Shown piece by piece: positions 1 through 6,309 of a stretch of 6,322 bases of DNA; the first letter of the stretch is position 1; each line of letters starts with the position of its first letter. This DNA is from Candidatus Margulisiibacteriota bacterium (GTDB taxonomy: Bacteria; Margulisbacteria; Termititenacia; Termititenacales; Termititenacaceae). The notes under the pieces are model-generated. The model was not told the origin of the DNA. It saw nothing but the letters and a program-made list of their open reading frames with translations, and did no database searches. The position numbers and the translations under genes are program-made. The stretch spans positions 1 through 6,322 of the forward strand of contig JAISEH010000175.1 in NCBI GenBank assembly GCA_031264205.1. The letters are read 5' to 3'.

Positions 1-4
1 GTTT

Positions 5-10
5 AGGAGA
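5..10 (+). promoter_or_regulatory. Ribosome binding site for the GAPDH homologue
   Basis: AGGAGA lies 6 bases before the ATG at 17 and is a near-perfect Shine-Dalgarno site. It decides in favour of the longer start, which adds 10 residues before the conserved family N-terminus. The internal ATG at 47 has only a weak TGAAG upstream. Confidence 0.8.
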
Positions 11-16
11 AAATTT

Positions 17-1048
17 ATGAACGTGAAAGAATCATTGAAGAATAAAATGACCCGTGTGGCGATCAATGGTTTTGGGCGAATTGGCCGGAATTTTTTACGC
101 ATGGCCGTAAATCACCCGGACATCGAAGTGGCGGCCGTCAATGATTTGACCAACGCGGCGACGCTGGCCTATTTGCTCAAATACGATTCTCTGCACCGGC
201 GTTTCGCCGGAGAAGTGGACTTCACCGACGAGGCGCTGCTGGTCAACGGCCAAAAAATCCAAATCTTAGCCCAGCGCGATCCGGCGCGCCTACCCTGGCA
301 AAAACTGGGTGTGGACATAGTGATCGAGTCGACCGGCCTTTTTACCAGCCGCGAGGACGCGCAAAAACATCTGTCTTCCGGCGCCAAAAAAGTCATCATC
401 TCCGCGCCAGCCAAAAATGCGGATATCACCATAGTGCTCGGCGTCAATCAGGAAAAATATCAAGCCGGGGAGCAGCATATTATTTCCAGCGCGTCGCCGA
501 CCACGCATTGCGCGGCGGTGCTGGCCAAAATCCTGCACGAAAATCAGCAAATCATCAGCGGCGTCATGACCGCTGTGCATTCTTATACCAACGAGCAAAA
601 GGTGCTCGATTTGCCGCACGAGGATATGCGGCAAGGACGCGCCGCCGCGTTGTCGATCATCCCCGTGCAGAGCGGCGCGGAAAAAGCGCTCGGTTTGGTG
701 CTGCCTGACCTCAAAGGAAAAATAGAATGTGGGGCCTTGCGCGTGCCGACGCCCAATGTCGCGCTGGTCGAGTTGGTCGCGCAGCTGGGACAACCGGCGT
801 CCGCCGCAGCCCTAAACGAGCTGTACAAAACACGCTCGGCTTCTTTGCCCGGGATTTTGAGCTACACCACGGAAAAAGTTGTGTCCGTCGATTTTATGTC
901 CGACACTTCATCCTGCGTTTTTGACACTTCGCTGACCGCGGCCGTGGGCAGTCTGGTCAAACTATCCGCCTGGTATGACAATGAATCTGGTTATTCCGCG
1001 CGGCTCGTCGATCTGGTCGAGTTTTTAGCGCAAAAAGGGATTTCGTAG
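17..1048 (+). CDS. Glyceraldehyde-3-phosphate dehydrogenase homologue lacking the catalytic cysteine
   Basis: Full-length type I GAPDH fold (343 residues; families usually run about 330-340). The NAD-binding domain (about residues 13-160) opens with the INGFGRIGRN dinucleotide loop, and Asp43 (VND) is the residue that normally favours NAD over NADP. The C-terminal domain shows VHSYTNEQ with the usual catalytic His (His188), LRVPTPNV with the phosphate-binding Arg242, and WYDNE with Asn322. The active-site signature, normally S-C-T-T-N-C, reads S-P-T-T-H-C (residues 160-165), so the nucleophilic Cys is Pro161 and the Asn is His. Nearby changes: the phosphate-site Thr is Ser219, and NEWGYSN reads NESGYSA. 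An ordinary oxidative phosphorylation of glyceraldehyde 3-phosphate therefore looks unlikely. It may be a non-catalytic or repurposed paralogue; no gene symbol is given for that reason. The start at 17 has a strong ribosome site; an in-frame ATG at 47 would give the usual family N-terminus. It stands alone and converges on the amidase gene. Fold is certain; function is not. Confidence 0.93.
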   Translation: MNVKESLKNKMTRVAINGFGRIGRNFLRMAVNHPDIEVAAVNDLTNAATLAYLLKYDSLHRRFAGEVDFTDEALLVNGQKIQILAQRDPARLPWQKLGVDIVIESTGLFTSREDAQKHLSSGAKKVIISAPAKNADITIVLGVNQEKYQAGEQHIISSASPTTHCAAVLAKILHENQQIISGVMTAVHSYTNEQKVLDLPHEDMRQGRAAALSIIPVQSGAEKALGLVLPDLKGKIECGALRVPTPNVALVELVAQLGQPASAAALNELYKTRSASLPGILSYTTEKVVSVDFMSDTSSCVFDTSLTAAVGSLVKLSAWYDNESGYSARLVDLVEFLAQKGIS

Positions 1049-1068
1049 TTAAGGTTAAGCGAAAAAAC

Positions 1069-2394
1069 TTATTTGTTTTTATCCTGTAAATACTGCTCCA
1101 GACCGGCAACTATACCCTGCGCGAGTTTCTGCTGGAATTCCGGTGTGAGAATCAATTTTTCTTCTCTGGGATTGGACATAAACAGCGGCTCGATCAACAC
1201 GCCGGGCATAGTGGTGTGATTGAGATTGTGCAACATAGATTTGCGCAAACCGCGGTCTTTTTGACCGGTGACTTTGAGCAGCTCCTCATGCACAGACTTG
1301 GCCAGCGCATAATCCACCGGTTTGTAATAAAAAGTTTCCGCGCCGCTGGCTGTTTCATTGATGAAAGAATTAAGATGCACGCTGACCAAGAGATCGGCTT
1401 TGTTGCTTTCGGCAAATTGCGCTTGATCGTTCAGCGACATACCTTCGTCGCCTTCGCGGTTGAGCAAAGCCACCGCGCCTTTTTCGCGCAACAGATTTTG
1501 CAATCGTTTGGCGATAACCAGCGTGATGTCTTTTTCTTTGTGGCCGCGTTTGGAGATCGCGCCCGGGTCGGAGCCGCCGTGACCGGCGATGATCGCCACA
1601 CGCACGCCTGCTAAAACCGAAACGCGCGGCAAAGATTTTTCCGCGGCGGACGGCGTGACTAACACCCGCAAAGTATAAGGGCTGTCCTGCATTTGTTCAT
1701 ACGCGGCATAATTGGCATTCAAATCCAAGACCACTCTGGCCTGCAGCGGCTCCCGGGTAAATTGACTGGCGCGCAGCCGCGCAGCCGGACCATAAGGCAA
1801 CGCGATCTCATTGTCTATGCCCAGCGCTGTCGCCGGAAAATCCAGCGCCAGACGCTCCGGCGCGGTAAACCGGCTGACCTTATAATTGAGCGGCACATTG
1901 CCGGTGGAAAAAAAAGTCAAACGCAGGCTGTTGTCGTTTTCCGAAACGATTTCCACTCTGCCCAGTTTCGTATTGCCGGTCGGCGGATTTTTAAGCGGCG
2001 GTGGCAGCTCGGTAAATTTCACGACAAAACTATTGCCGCCAGCCTCTCGAAAAACCGCGGGCTGCAATTTCCTAGCGGTCTGGAGCCGGATCTCCACCAC
2101 GCCCGGATTGAGCGAAAGCTGATCGTAAACAATCGCGGACAGCAGATCGCCGGTAAAATACAGGCGCTGCGGATGCGGTATGTTCAAAATCGCGCCGGTC
2201 AACACCAAACGATAGCCGTCAGCGACAGGATTAAAAGAAACTTGCAACGGCGCGCTGCCGACCACGCTCAAAGTTTGCTTTTCCCAAACTATCGCGTTTA
2301 CCAAAACGTCAGCTTGGAGAAAATTTAAGCAAATAAAAAATGCCAGAAATAATTTCGGAATTATCCTCTGCTGGAATATCATTTCTTTAAACAT
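1069..2394 (-). CDS. Periplasmic N-acetylmuramoyl-L-alanine amidase with AMIN domain (AmiC-like)
   Basis: Amidase_3-family zinc hydrolase that cleaves the bond between MurNAc and L-Ala of peptidoglycan. A hydrophobic segment at about residues 11-28 ending LQA is the export signal. Residues about 30-130 look like a degenerate AMIN-type beta domain. Residues about 145-245 are a clear AMIN domain (RLALDFP, and ARVVLDL near 219-225), which in this family targets the enzyme to the septum or envelope complexes. The catalytic domain (about 264-437) keeps all expected residues: zinc ligands His272 (GHGGSDPGA), Glu287 (KEKD) and His340 (SVHLN), and catalytic Glu402 (VLIEPLFMSNPREE). The usual DPGHGG reads IAGHGG, a mild deviation. 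The start ATG overlaps the stop of the upstream barrel gene by one base (TAATG) with no Shine-Dalgarno, suggesting translation by coupling; Met5 is a possible alternative. Last gene of the operon; its place suggests local wall opening for an envelope structure, which is inference. Confidence 0.93.
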   Translation of the reverse strand: MFKEMIFQQRIIPKLFLAFFICLNFLQADVLVNAIVWEKQTLSVVGSAPLQVSFNPVADGYRLVLTGAILNIPHPQRLYFTGDLLSAIVYDQLSLNPGVVEIRLQTARKLQPAVFREAGGNSFVVKFTELPPPLKNPPTGNTKLGRVEIVSENDNSLRLTFFSTGNVPLNYKVSRFTAPERLALDFPATALGIDNEIALPYGPAARLRASQFTREPLQARVVLDLNANYAAYEQMQDSPYTLRVLVTPSAAEKSLPRVSVLAGVRVAIIAGHGGSDPGAISKRGHKEKDITLVIAKRLQNLLREKGAVALLNREGDEGMSLNDQAQFAESNKADLLVSVHLNSFINETASGAETFYYKPVDYALAKSVHEELLKVTGQKDRGLRKSMLHNLNHTTMPGVLIEPLFMSNPREEKLILTPEFQQKLAQGIVAGLEQYLQDKNK

Positions 2395-2396
2395 TA
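2392..2396 (-). promoter_or_regulatory. TAATG stop/start overlap without Shine-Dalgarno (barrel to amidase)
   Basis: The stop TAA of the barrel gene and the ATG of the amidase share one base. The 20 bases before this ATG contain no purine-rich Shine-Dalgarno, so amidase translation probably depends on ribosomes that have just finished the barrel gene. This would tie amidase amounts to the barrel protein. Confidence 0.6.
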
Positions 2397-4145
2397 GAAC
2401 TTATAAACCAGACCTCCGGATATTTCGGACTGGGTCAATTTGTCGTGATAATAATAGCCTTCGCGGTCGTAATCCTCGCCTTCGTATTCATAGAACAAAG
2501 AATTTTCGCGCGACGCCACGCCGTTGAGATACCAGTACAAGTCGCCGAAAGACTGGCCAAAAGCTAAACGCAAACTATTTTTATTTTTGTCCAGCGTGTC
2601 CAGCGTATTTTTGCGCGTCTGATACCAATGGCTGACCGAAAATTTGCTGTTGTACGGCAATTTAAATTCGCCGAGAGTCGCCACCAAATCCAAGCCGGAT
2701 GAGGCGGAAGTATTGCCACCGAAAATATAACGCGCCCGTTCGTCCACTCGCGTAGCCCTGTAGCCAAACCAATTTTGCTGATAATTCAAGCCGGCTTCCG
2801 TGCGGTCTGTGGAATATTCCGCGGACGGCGACTCGTAACGCCAGGTCGAGAGATTATAAGAAGCCCACAATCTCCGCCGCCAGAGTTCTATTTCGTACAA
2901 CTGCGCATTGACACCGCTCGAGCGGAAATTGTCGCGGTAATTGCTGTAGTACGACACCGCTGGCCGGAAAAAAAGCACCTTGTCCAGCCCCAAACGCACA
3001 CGCAAACGCTCCACGGCGTAATCTGGATTGGTCAATTTTTCCTGCTCAAAACGCTGCAAATAAGTTTCGTAAGAACCGCTCAAGGACAGCAAACGCAGAG
3101 GCCGCGCGCTGCCGTAAAAATACCAGCCTTTCAAGCCGGTGTAATTAAAATAATCGGACAGGGCGCGGTACTCCGGCGCGATGTCGCGATAAGCGATTTG
3201 CCAGCCGTATTTTTCCGTGTCGTAATGCAATTCCGTGCGCGCGGCGCCGGCGTGGTCTTTTTGTGTCTCAGCCAATTCCAGAAACGCCGCATAATCCGAC
3301 CATTTGTAACCGACCTCCGCGGAGTGCAGAGAATAACTGCCAAGCATATTGTCTTTTTCCGCGCGGCGCGAGGCCGTCAAATAAGCCAGGTCAAAATTTT
3401 CCAGCGGCCGCCAGCTAATCCGCGCGCCGCCGACCGACACCTCGCGGTCTTTGTCCGCGATATAATTTTCGCCAACTTCGCTTCCCCAAAAATTCCCCGG
3501 ACGCTGGCCGATAAAAGCGTCCAAAGCCCAGGTTCGTCCGCCGCCGAAACTGTAATGACCGGCCAAACCCTGCAGATCAAGATACGGCACGGCCAGCTCC
3601 GAATAACGCACAGTGGTGTCGCCGATCTCCACAAAACTGCCACGCCCGGCCAGCCGCGCGTTTAGCCGCTCGACCTGTCCGATCTCGCCGCCGTTGGCCA
3701 CAGCGTTGTAGCGGTAACGCGTGAAAAAATCCAAATCCAGATCGCCGACAGCCGTCGAATATTCCAGTGAATTCAAGATCATTTTTTGATTGACCGGCGT
3801 GGCGTTGACCGGATCAAATTTAAAATAAGTTTCCCATTTGCCGTTGTTTTTGGCCGGAGACCGCGCGGCGGCCGCAGTATCTGATTTACGGCCATTGACC
3901 TGCACGAGCAAAACTTCCTGCTGAGCAGTCCAGTAAAAAATTCGCGCGGCGCCGCGTTCTTTGGCCTTAATGAGCAGCGAGCCGTCCGCCGCGCTGGACA
4001 CATCGACGATCTGCGGCGCGGCATTAACAAAACGCGCCACTTTGGCCGCCGGTTTAAAACTATAAGACGCGCCAACTGTCAGCTCGACGTGCGCCGCGCC
4101 AGCTATGGCCAAGAGTAAAACCAACGCCAGACAAATTTTCTTCAT
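2394..4145 (-). CDS. Outer-membrane beta-barrel protein with N-terminal pilus/secretin-type domain
   Basis: Residues 1-18 are a signal peptide (MKKI start, hydrophobic core, AGA/A cleavage region). Residues about 20-84 resemble the pilus-formation N-terminal domain found at the front of CpaC-type secretins: a VARFVNAAPQIVDV stretch, then a strand with LLIKAKERGAARIF, then LLVQV. A low-complexity linker (about 85-103, Ala/Ser/Lys/Asn) follows. Residues about 105-583 are rich in Tyr, Trp, Arg and alternating polar/hydrophobic strands, with an early GDTTVRYSEL motif and a final strand ending VYKF; a terminal Phe is the usual sorting signal for outer-membrane barrels. The length allows a large barrel, roughly 20 strands or more. 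No secretin core domain or usher plug/CTD features were recognised. It starts with TAATG overlap on the preceding gene plus an AGGA site. It may be a porin-like channel, anchor or unorthodox export pore for the operon's small exported proteins; this role is inferred from context. Confidence 0.82.
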   Translation of the reverse strand: MKKICLALVLLLAIAGAAHVELTVGASYSFKPAAKVARFVNAAPQIVDVSSAADGSLLIKAKERGAARIFYWTAQQEVLLVQVNGRKSDTAAAARSPAKNNGKWETYFKFDPVNATPVNQKMILNSLEYSTAVGDLDLDFFTRYRYNAVANGGEIGQVERLNARLAGRGSFVEIGDTTVRYSELAVPYLDLQGLAGHYSFGGGRTWALDAFIGQRPGNFWGSEVGENYIADKDREVSVGGARISWRPLENFDLAYLTASRRAEKDNMLGSYSLHSAEVGYKWSDYAAFLELAETQKDHAGAARTELHYDTEKYGWQIAYRDIAPEYRALSDYFNYTGLKGWYFYGSARPLRLLSLSGSYETYLQRFEQEKLTNPDYAVERLRVRLGLDKVLFFRPAVSYYSNYRDNFRSSGVNAQLYEIELWRRRLWASYNLSTWRYESPSAEYSTDRTEAGLNYQQNWFGYRATRVDERARYIFGGNTSASSGLDLVATLGEFKLPYNSKFSVSHWYQTRKNTLDTLDKNKNSLRLAFGQSFGDLYWYLNGVASRENSLFYEYEGEDYDREGYYYHDKLTQSEISGGLVYKF

Positions 4146-4147
4146 TA
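4143..4147 (-). promoter_or_regulatory. TAATG stop/start overlap (chaperone-like gene to barrel gene)
   Basis: The TAA stop of the 365-residue gene overlaps by one base the ATG of the barrel gene, the same arrangement as at the next junction, showing co-transcription and likely translational coupling. Confidence 0.7.
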
Positions 4148-5242
4148 GTTGATCCTAATTATTTTTTCTTCCATCAGCGTCTCCGCGCCGCTCTGTATAG
4201 TCAGCACGCAGATATATTCGCCCGCGGGAATAGACCCCGGCAAACCGATCGGCCAGCTCACGTTCAGCGTTTCGACTTTGCCGGGCTTAATTTGCTTGGC
4301 GTTAAATTCCACAATTTTGACCCGCTGATTGGTCGCCGTATCGTAAATAGAGATCGCCGGTTTGATCGTCCTGGTTTCTGCGACGGCAAGATCGCAGCGG
4401 ATCTGCAAAACATTTTTGGTTTTGTCATGCGTCGGCTCAAATTTTTCCACCCAGAGTTTGGCGCCGGCCACCGCCTGCGCGGAATCCGAACTCAATAATT
4501 GCCCGGTTTGTAATGCTCCGTTGGCGTCTTCCAGCATATACAAAATTTCCACACGCTCGTTGCGGTCACCTGTGACGCGGCGGCTAAAAATGCCGTTGTA
4601 GCGCACAGTGTCGTCCGGCAGTAAGCCGCGCGTAAAAAGCTCGACCTCTTCCAGCGGCTCGCCGTCGACGACCAGCGCCACAAAGCCGTGCGCGCTGTTC
4701 CAGGCATTGCCGCTGTTGCGCAAACCAATATCGTAAGTGTACACGCCGTTGCGTTTGGCGGTTTTCAGTCCCAGCGTGTCGAGAAAATCCTCCGTGTGTT
4801 TTCGGGTTTTCTGATAGATCAGCGAGCCAACGCGCGCGCCGTAACGGATATTGGCCGTGCCCGGCAAATCGGTCTCAAAAAAAATCACCGCTTGATGCCC
4901 GCCCTCAGCGTCTGCCGGCGTGCGCAGAGTGAAAGAAAATGGCGCGGTGGAATTGGCGGGCACGACGATGCTTTCCGCTTCCAGCGTCAGCCAGTCCGCG
5001 CAGGAAAACTGCGAGCCGCCCGGCTCCAAAAACTCTTTGCCGCCTTTGGCTGTGTAAATCCAGTCGTTGGCATACACGAGCAATTTCAAATCCGTGTTGT
5101 TGCGGTTCGTCAGGTTGATCTTGTGCGTCACCGCCGAACCTCTCTCCGTCTCCAAAAAAATCGACGGGCGATCGATAGAGATAGTGGTCAGCGCGCTGGC
5201 CAGACCGCACATAAACAGAATTGCCGAAAATAGTTTTTTCAA
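4145..5242 (-). CDS. Exported three-domain protein, periplasmic chaperone-like / DUF916-like
   Basis: Signal peptide about residues 1-17 (FMCGLASA, then LTT). Domain 1 (about 20-148) has the layout of fimbrial chaperones and DUF916 domains: a first strand SIDRPSIFLETERG, then INLTNRNNTDLKLLVYANDW, an ADWLTLE segment, VVPANSTAPFSFTLRTP and EGGHQAVIFFE. In those families this is an immunoglobulin-like domain acting on pilin-type or cell-surface partners. Two further beta-rich domains follow (about 155-245 and 258-365), the last ending IPAGEYICVLTI and a final strand EEKIIRIN. At 365 residues it is much longer than a classical two-domain PapD-type chaperone (about 230), and it lacks the C-terminal membrane segment of Firmicutes DUF916/DUF3324 proteins. 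The start codon is TTG, supported by GGGGAG 6 bases upstream. It lies between two small exported proteins and the outer-membrane barrel, which fits a chaperone or scaffold role. Family assignment is by pattern only. Confidence 0.78.
   Translation of the reverse strand: MKKLFSAILFMCGLASALTTISIDRPSIFLETERGSAVTHKINLTNRNNTDLKLLVYANDWIYTAKGGKEFLEPGGSQFSCADWLTLEAESIVVPANSTAPFSFTLRTPADAEGGHQAVIFFETDLPGTANIRYGARVGSLIYQKTRKHTEDFLDTLGLKTAKRNGVYTYDIGLRNSGNAWNSAHGFVALVVDGEPLEEVELFTRGLLPDDTVRYNGIFSRRVTGDRNERVEILYMLEDANGALQTGQLLSSDSAQAVAGAKLWVEKFEPTHDKTKNVLQIRCDLAVAETRTIKPAISIYDTATNQRVKIVEFNAKQIKPGKVETLNVSWPIGLPGSIPAGEYICVLTIQSGAETLMEEKIIRIN
4153..4156 (-). promoter_or_regulatory. Ribosome binding site of the outer-membrane barrel gene
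   Basis: AGGA on the - strand, 7 bases before the ATG at 4145, lies inside the last codons of the preceding gene. Together with the TAATG overlap it supports coupled translation of the chaperone-like and barrel genes. Confidence 0.65.
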
Positions 5243-5248
5243 AATAAA

Positions 5249-5254
5249 CTCCCC
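5249..5254 (-). promoter_or_regulatory. Ribosome binding site that fixes a TTG start
   Basis: GGGGAG on the - strand is 6 bases before TTG at 5242-5240. No ATG or GTG in frame is better placed, and the TTG is followed directly by the typical AAA-AAA signal-peptide start, so the TTG start of the chaperone-like gene is well supported. The site lies in the 15-base gap after the 157-residue gene. Confidence 0.8.
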
Positions 5255-5257
5255 TTT

Positions 5258-5731
5258 CTAAATTTCTTCTTCAATCTCAAACCAAATTCTGGTATTGTAA
5301 ACGCCGTTGGGCTGCACAGACGGCACCCAGCGCAATGTTGTGCCCAGCAGCACTTCAACATCGCCAGCCGGATGAGTTTTATCGATAGTCAAAACCGGCA
5401 CACGCCGGCCGTAATACGGCACCCAATTGTTAAATCCTGTGGAAATCAATCCGCTGGTTTTTTGCGGGTAATAAATCTGCCATTGCAAAACTTCGTCCCT
5501 GAAACGCATGTCTTCCATAGTCAGCGGCTCTTCCAGCCAGGCATATACAGTCGCGTCTTTGCCGCCGGTACGGTCGACAACTTTAAATCTAATTTGCCCT
5601 TCGTCTCCGCCGTAATAGCCGTTGTTGACTTCCGCGTTAAAACGGACGTCTTTGTACGTCGGAGAAAACTCGAGCCGAGCGGCTGCGTTCAAAACAACAG
5701 CCAGCATCGCCAGAAAAAGAATTTTTTTCAT
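5258..5731 (-). CDS. Small exported beta-rich protein, function unknown
   Basis: 157 residues; I do not recognise a family. Residues 1-18 form a signal peptide (MKKILFLAML start, VLNAAA before RLEF). The mature part is beta-like with many aromatics, no cysteine, and an acidic tail ending EIEEEI. Near the end it has QPNGVYNTRIWFEI, the same P-x-G-x-Y then beta-strand pattern seen at the ends of the 182-residue and 365-residue neighbours, which is typical of the last strands of immunoglobulin-like pilin or chaperone folds. A GGGA site sits 7 bases before the ATG. It is second in the operon, 17 bases after the previous stop and 15 bases before the chaperone-like gene. Plausible roles are a structural subunit, adaptor or accessory of the same envelope structure; this is inference from position and fold pattern. 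Confidence 0.72.
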   Translation of the reverse strand: MKKILFLAMLAVVLNAAARLEFSPTYKDVRFNAEVNNGYYGGDEGQIRFKVVDRTGGKDATVYAWLEEPLTMEDMRFRDEVLQWQIYYPQKTSGLISTGFNNWVPYYGRRVPVLTIDKTHPAGDVEVLLGTTLRWVPSVQPNGVYNTRIWFEIEEEI

Positions 5732-5748
5732 TATTCAATCCCGCGGTT

Positions 5749-6297
5749 TTATTCGGTCAGAGTCAGCAGCACACGGCCGGAGTAATTGCCTTCCGGCATC
5801 GCATCCGGTATTTTTACGCCAAAATTCAGCGGAACATATGTGCCTTCGTAATTATTGAAGCCAGCATCGCCGCGCGCGGTGCTGGAGTAGACAACGCCCG
5901 GCCGGTTGAGTACTTTTTGCTCGGCCGCCACCAGATTGCCCGGAAGATTTTTGCCATTCGGCGAACGCGCCGACAATAAGCCGCGCACCAGCAAAGAGCC
6001 TTCCGGCAAAGTCAGTCCTTTGGCCGGATCGCTGAGCGGCTCGGTTTGCTCGACCTGCAAATACCATTGCCGGCCGCTGTTGGATTTACAGCCGGCCACG
6101 ATCACGCCCGTCACCGGAAAATCTTTGCTGCCCGGCGCAAGCGAGCCGAGATCAAAAGCGCCGGCCGCCGGAAAAGCGCTGGCATCCTGCAATTCCAGCG
6201 TGAAAGTATTACCTACCACATTGACCGCCAGATTGACCGCCTCGGGATTGGCTGCCAGCAGACCGATCAACACGCTCAGCAGGATTATTTTGCGCAT
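5749..6297 (-). CDS. Small exported pilin-like / WxL-like beta-sandwich protein, function unknown
   Basis: 182 residues with a signal peptide at the N-terminus (MRKIILLSVLIGLLA, cleavage near AANPEA). The mature protein starts with alternating strands (VNLAVNVVGNTFTLEL), then FDLGSLAPGS followed by VTGVIVAGCKSNSGRQWYLQV, a layout like that of secreted subunits where a conserved FG/FDLG..PG segment precedes a strand with N-S-G-x-x-W-x-L-x-V. It ends AMPEGNYSGRVLLTLTE, close to the final strands of spore-coat-U/fimbrial and WxL-type proteins. There is a single cysteine (Cys70), so no internal disulfide as in type 1 pilins. AAGGAG lies 6 bases before the ATG. It is the first gene of the visible operon; expression of the more upstream region cannot be seen. 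Best guess is a surface-fibre or matrix subunit; not proven. Confidence 0.75.
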   Translation of the reverse strand: MRKIILLSVLIGLLAANPEAVNLAVNVVGNTFTLELQDASAFPAAGAFDLGSLAPGSKDFPVTGVIVAGCKSNSGRQWYLQVEQTEPLSDPAKGLTLPEGSLLVRGLLSARSPNGKNLPGNLVAAEQKVLNRPGVVYSSTARGDAGFNNYEGTYVPLNFGVKIPDAMPEGNYSGRVLLTLTE

Positions 6298-6303
6298 AAA
6301 AAA

Positions 6304-6309
6304 CTCCTT
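6304..6309 (-). promoter_or_regulatory. Ribosome binding site of the first operon gene
   Basis: On the - strand AAGGAG stands 6 bases before the ATG at 6297, a strong Shine-Dalgarno site. The stretch beyond it to the window edge is A/T-rich but too short to judge a promoter. Confidence 0.8.

Larger units (their letters stand above)
1069..6297 (-). other. Five-gene operon of exported envelope proteins
   Basis: Five same-strand genes separated by 17 bases, 15 bases and two one-base overlaps, with no room for internal promoters or terminators between them. All five products begin with export signals. Order: pilin-like protein, small beta-rich protein, chaperone-like protein, pilus-domain/outer-membrane barrel, AMIN amidase. 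The operon may extend beyond the right edge, so the first visible gene need not be the first of the transcript. Confidence 0.85.

Noticed and set aside
290..793. Open frame of 167 codons on the - strand
   Set aside because: Antisense to the GAPDH homologue, with no family features; explained by codon composition of the real gene.
1049..1085. Possible bidirectional terminator between the convergent genes
   Set aside because: The 20-base gap only allows a weak A/T hairpin (AAAAAC with GTTTTT, about 1063-1080) without a GC stem, so a terminator cannot be supported.
1693..2328. Open frame of 211 codons on the + strand
   Set aside because: Antisense to the AMIN amidase, whose domains and catalytic residues are clear; no domain or start signal in the antisense frame.
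2775..3665. Long open frame of 296 codons on the + strand
   Set aside because: It lies wholly antisense to the outer-membrane barrel gene, has no plausible ribosome site or recognisable domain, and its composition (Arg/Gln/Val-rich) is that of a shadow of the real gene.
2394..4145. Lipoprotein reading of the barrel protein because of Cys5
   Set aside because: Cys5 comes before the hydrophobic core of the signal peptide, not after it, so it is not a lipobox cysteine.
4688..5233. Open frame of 181 codons on the + strand
   Set aside because: Antisense to the chaperone-like gene; Arg/Gln/His-rich translation without domains.
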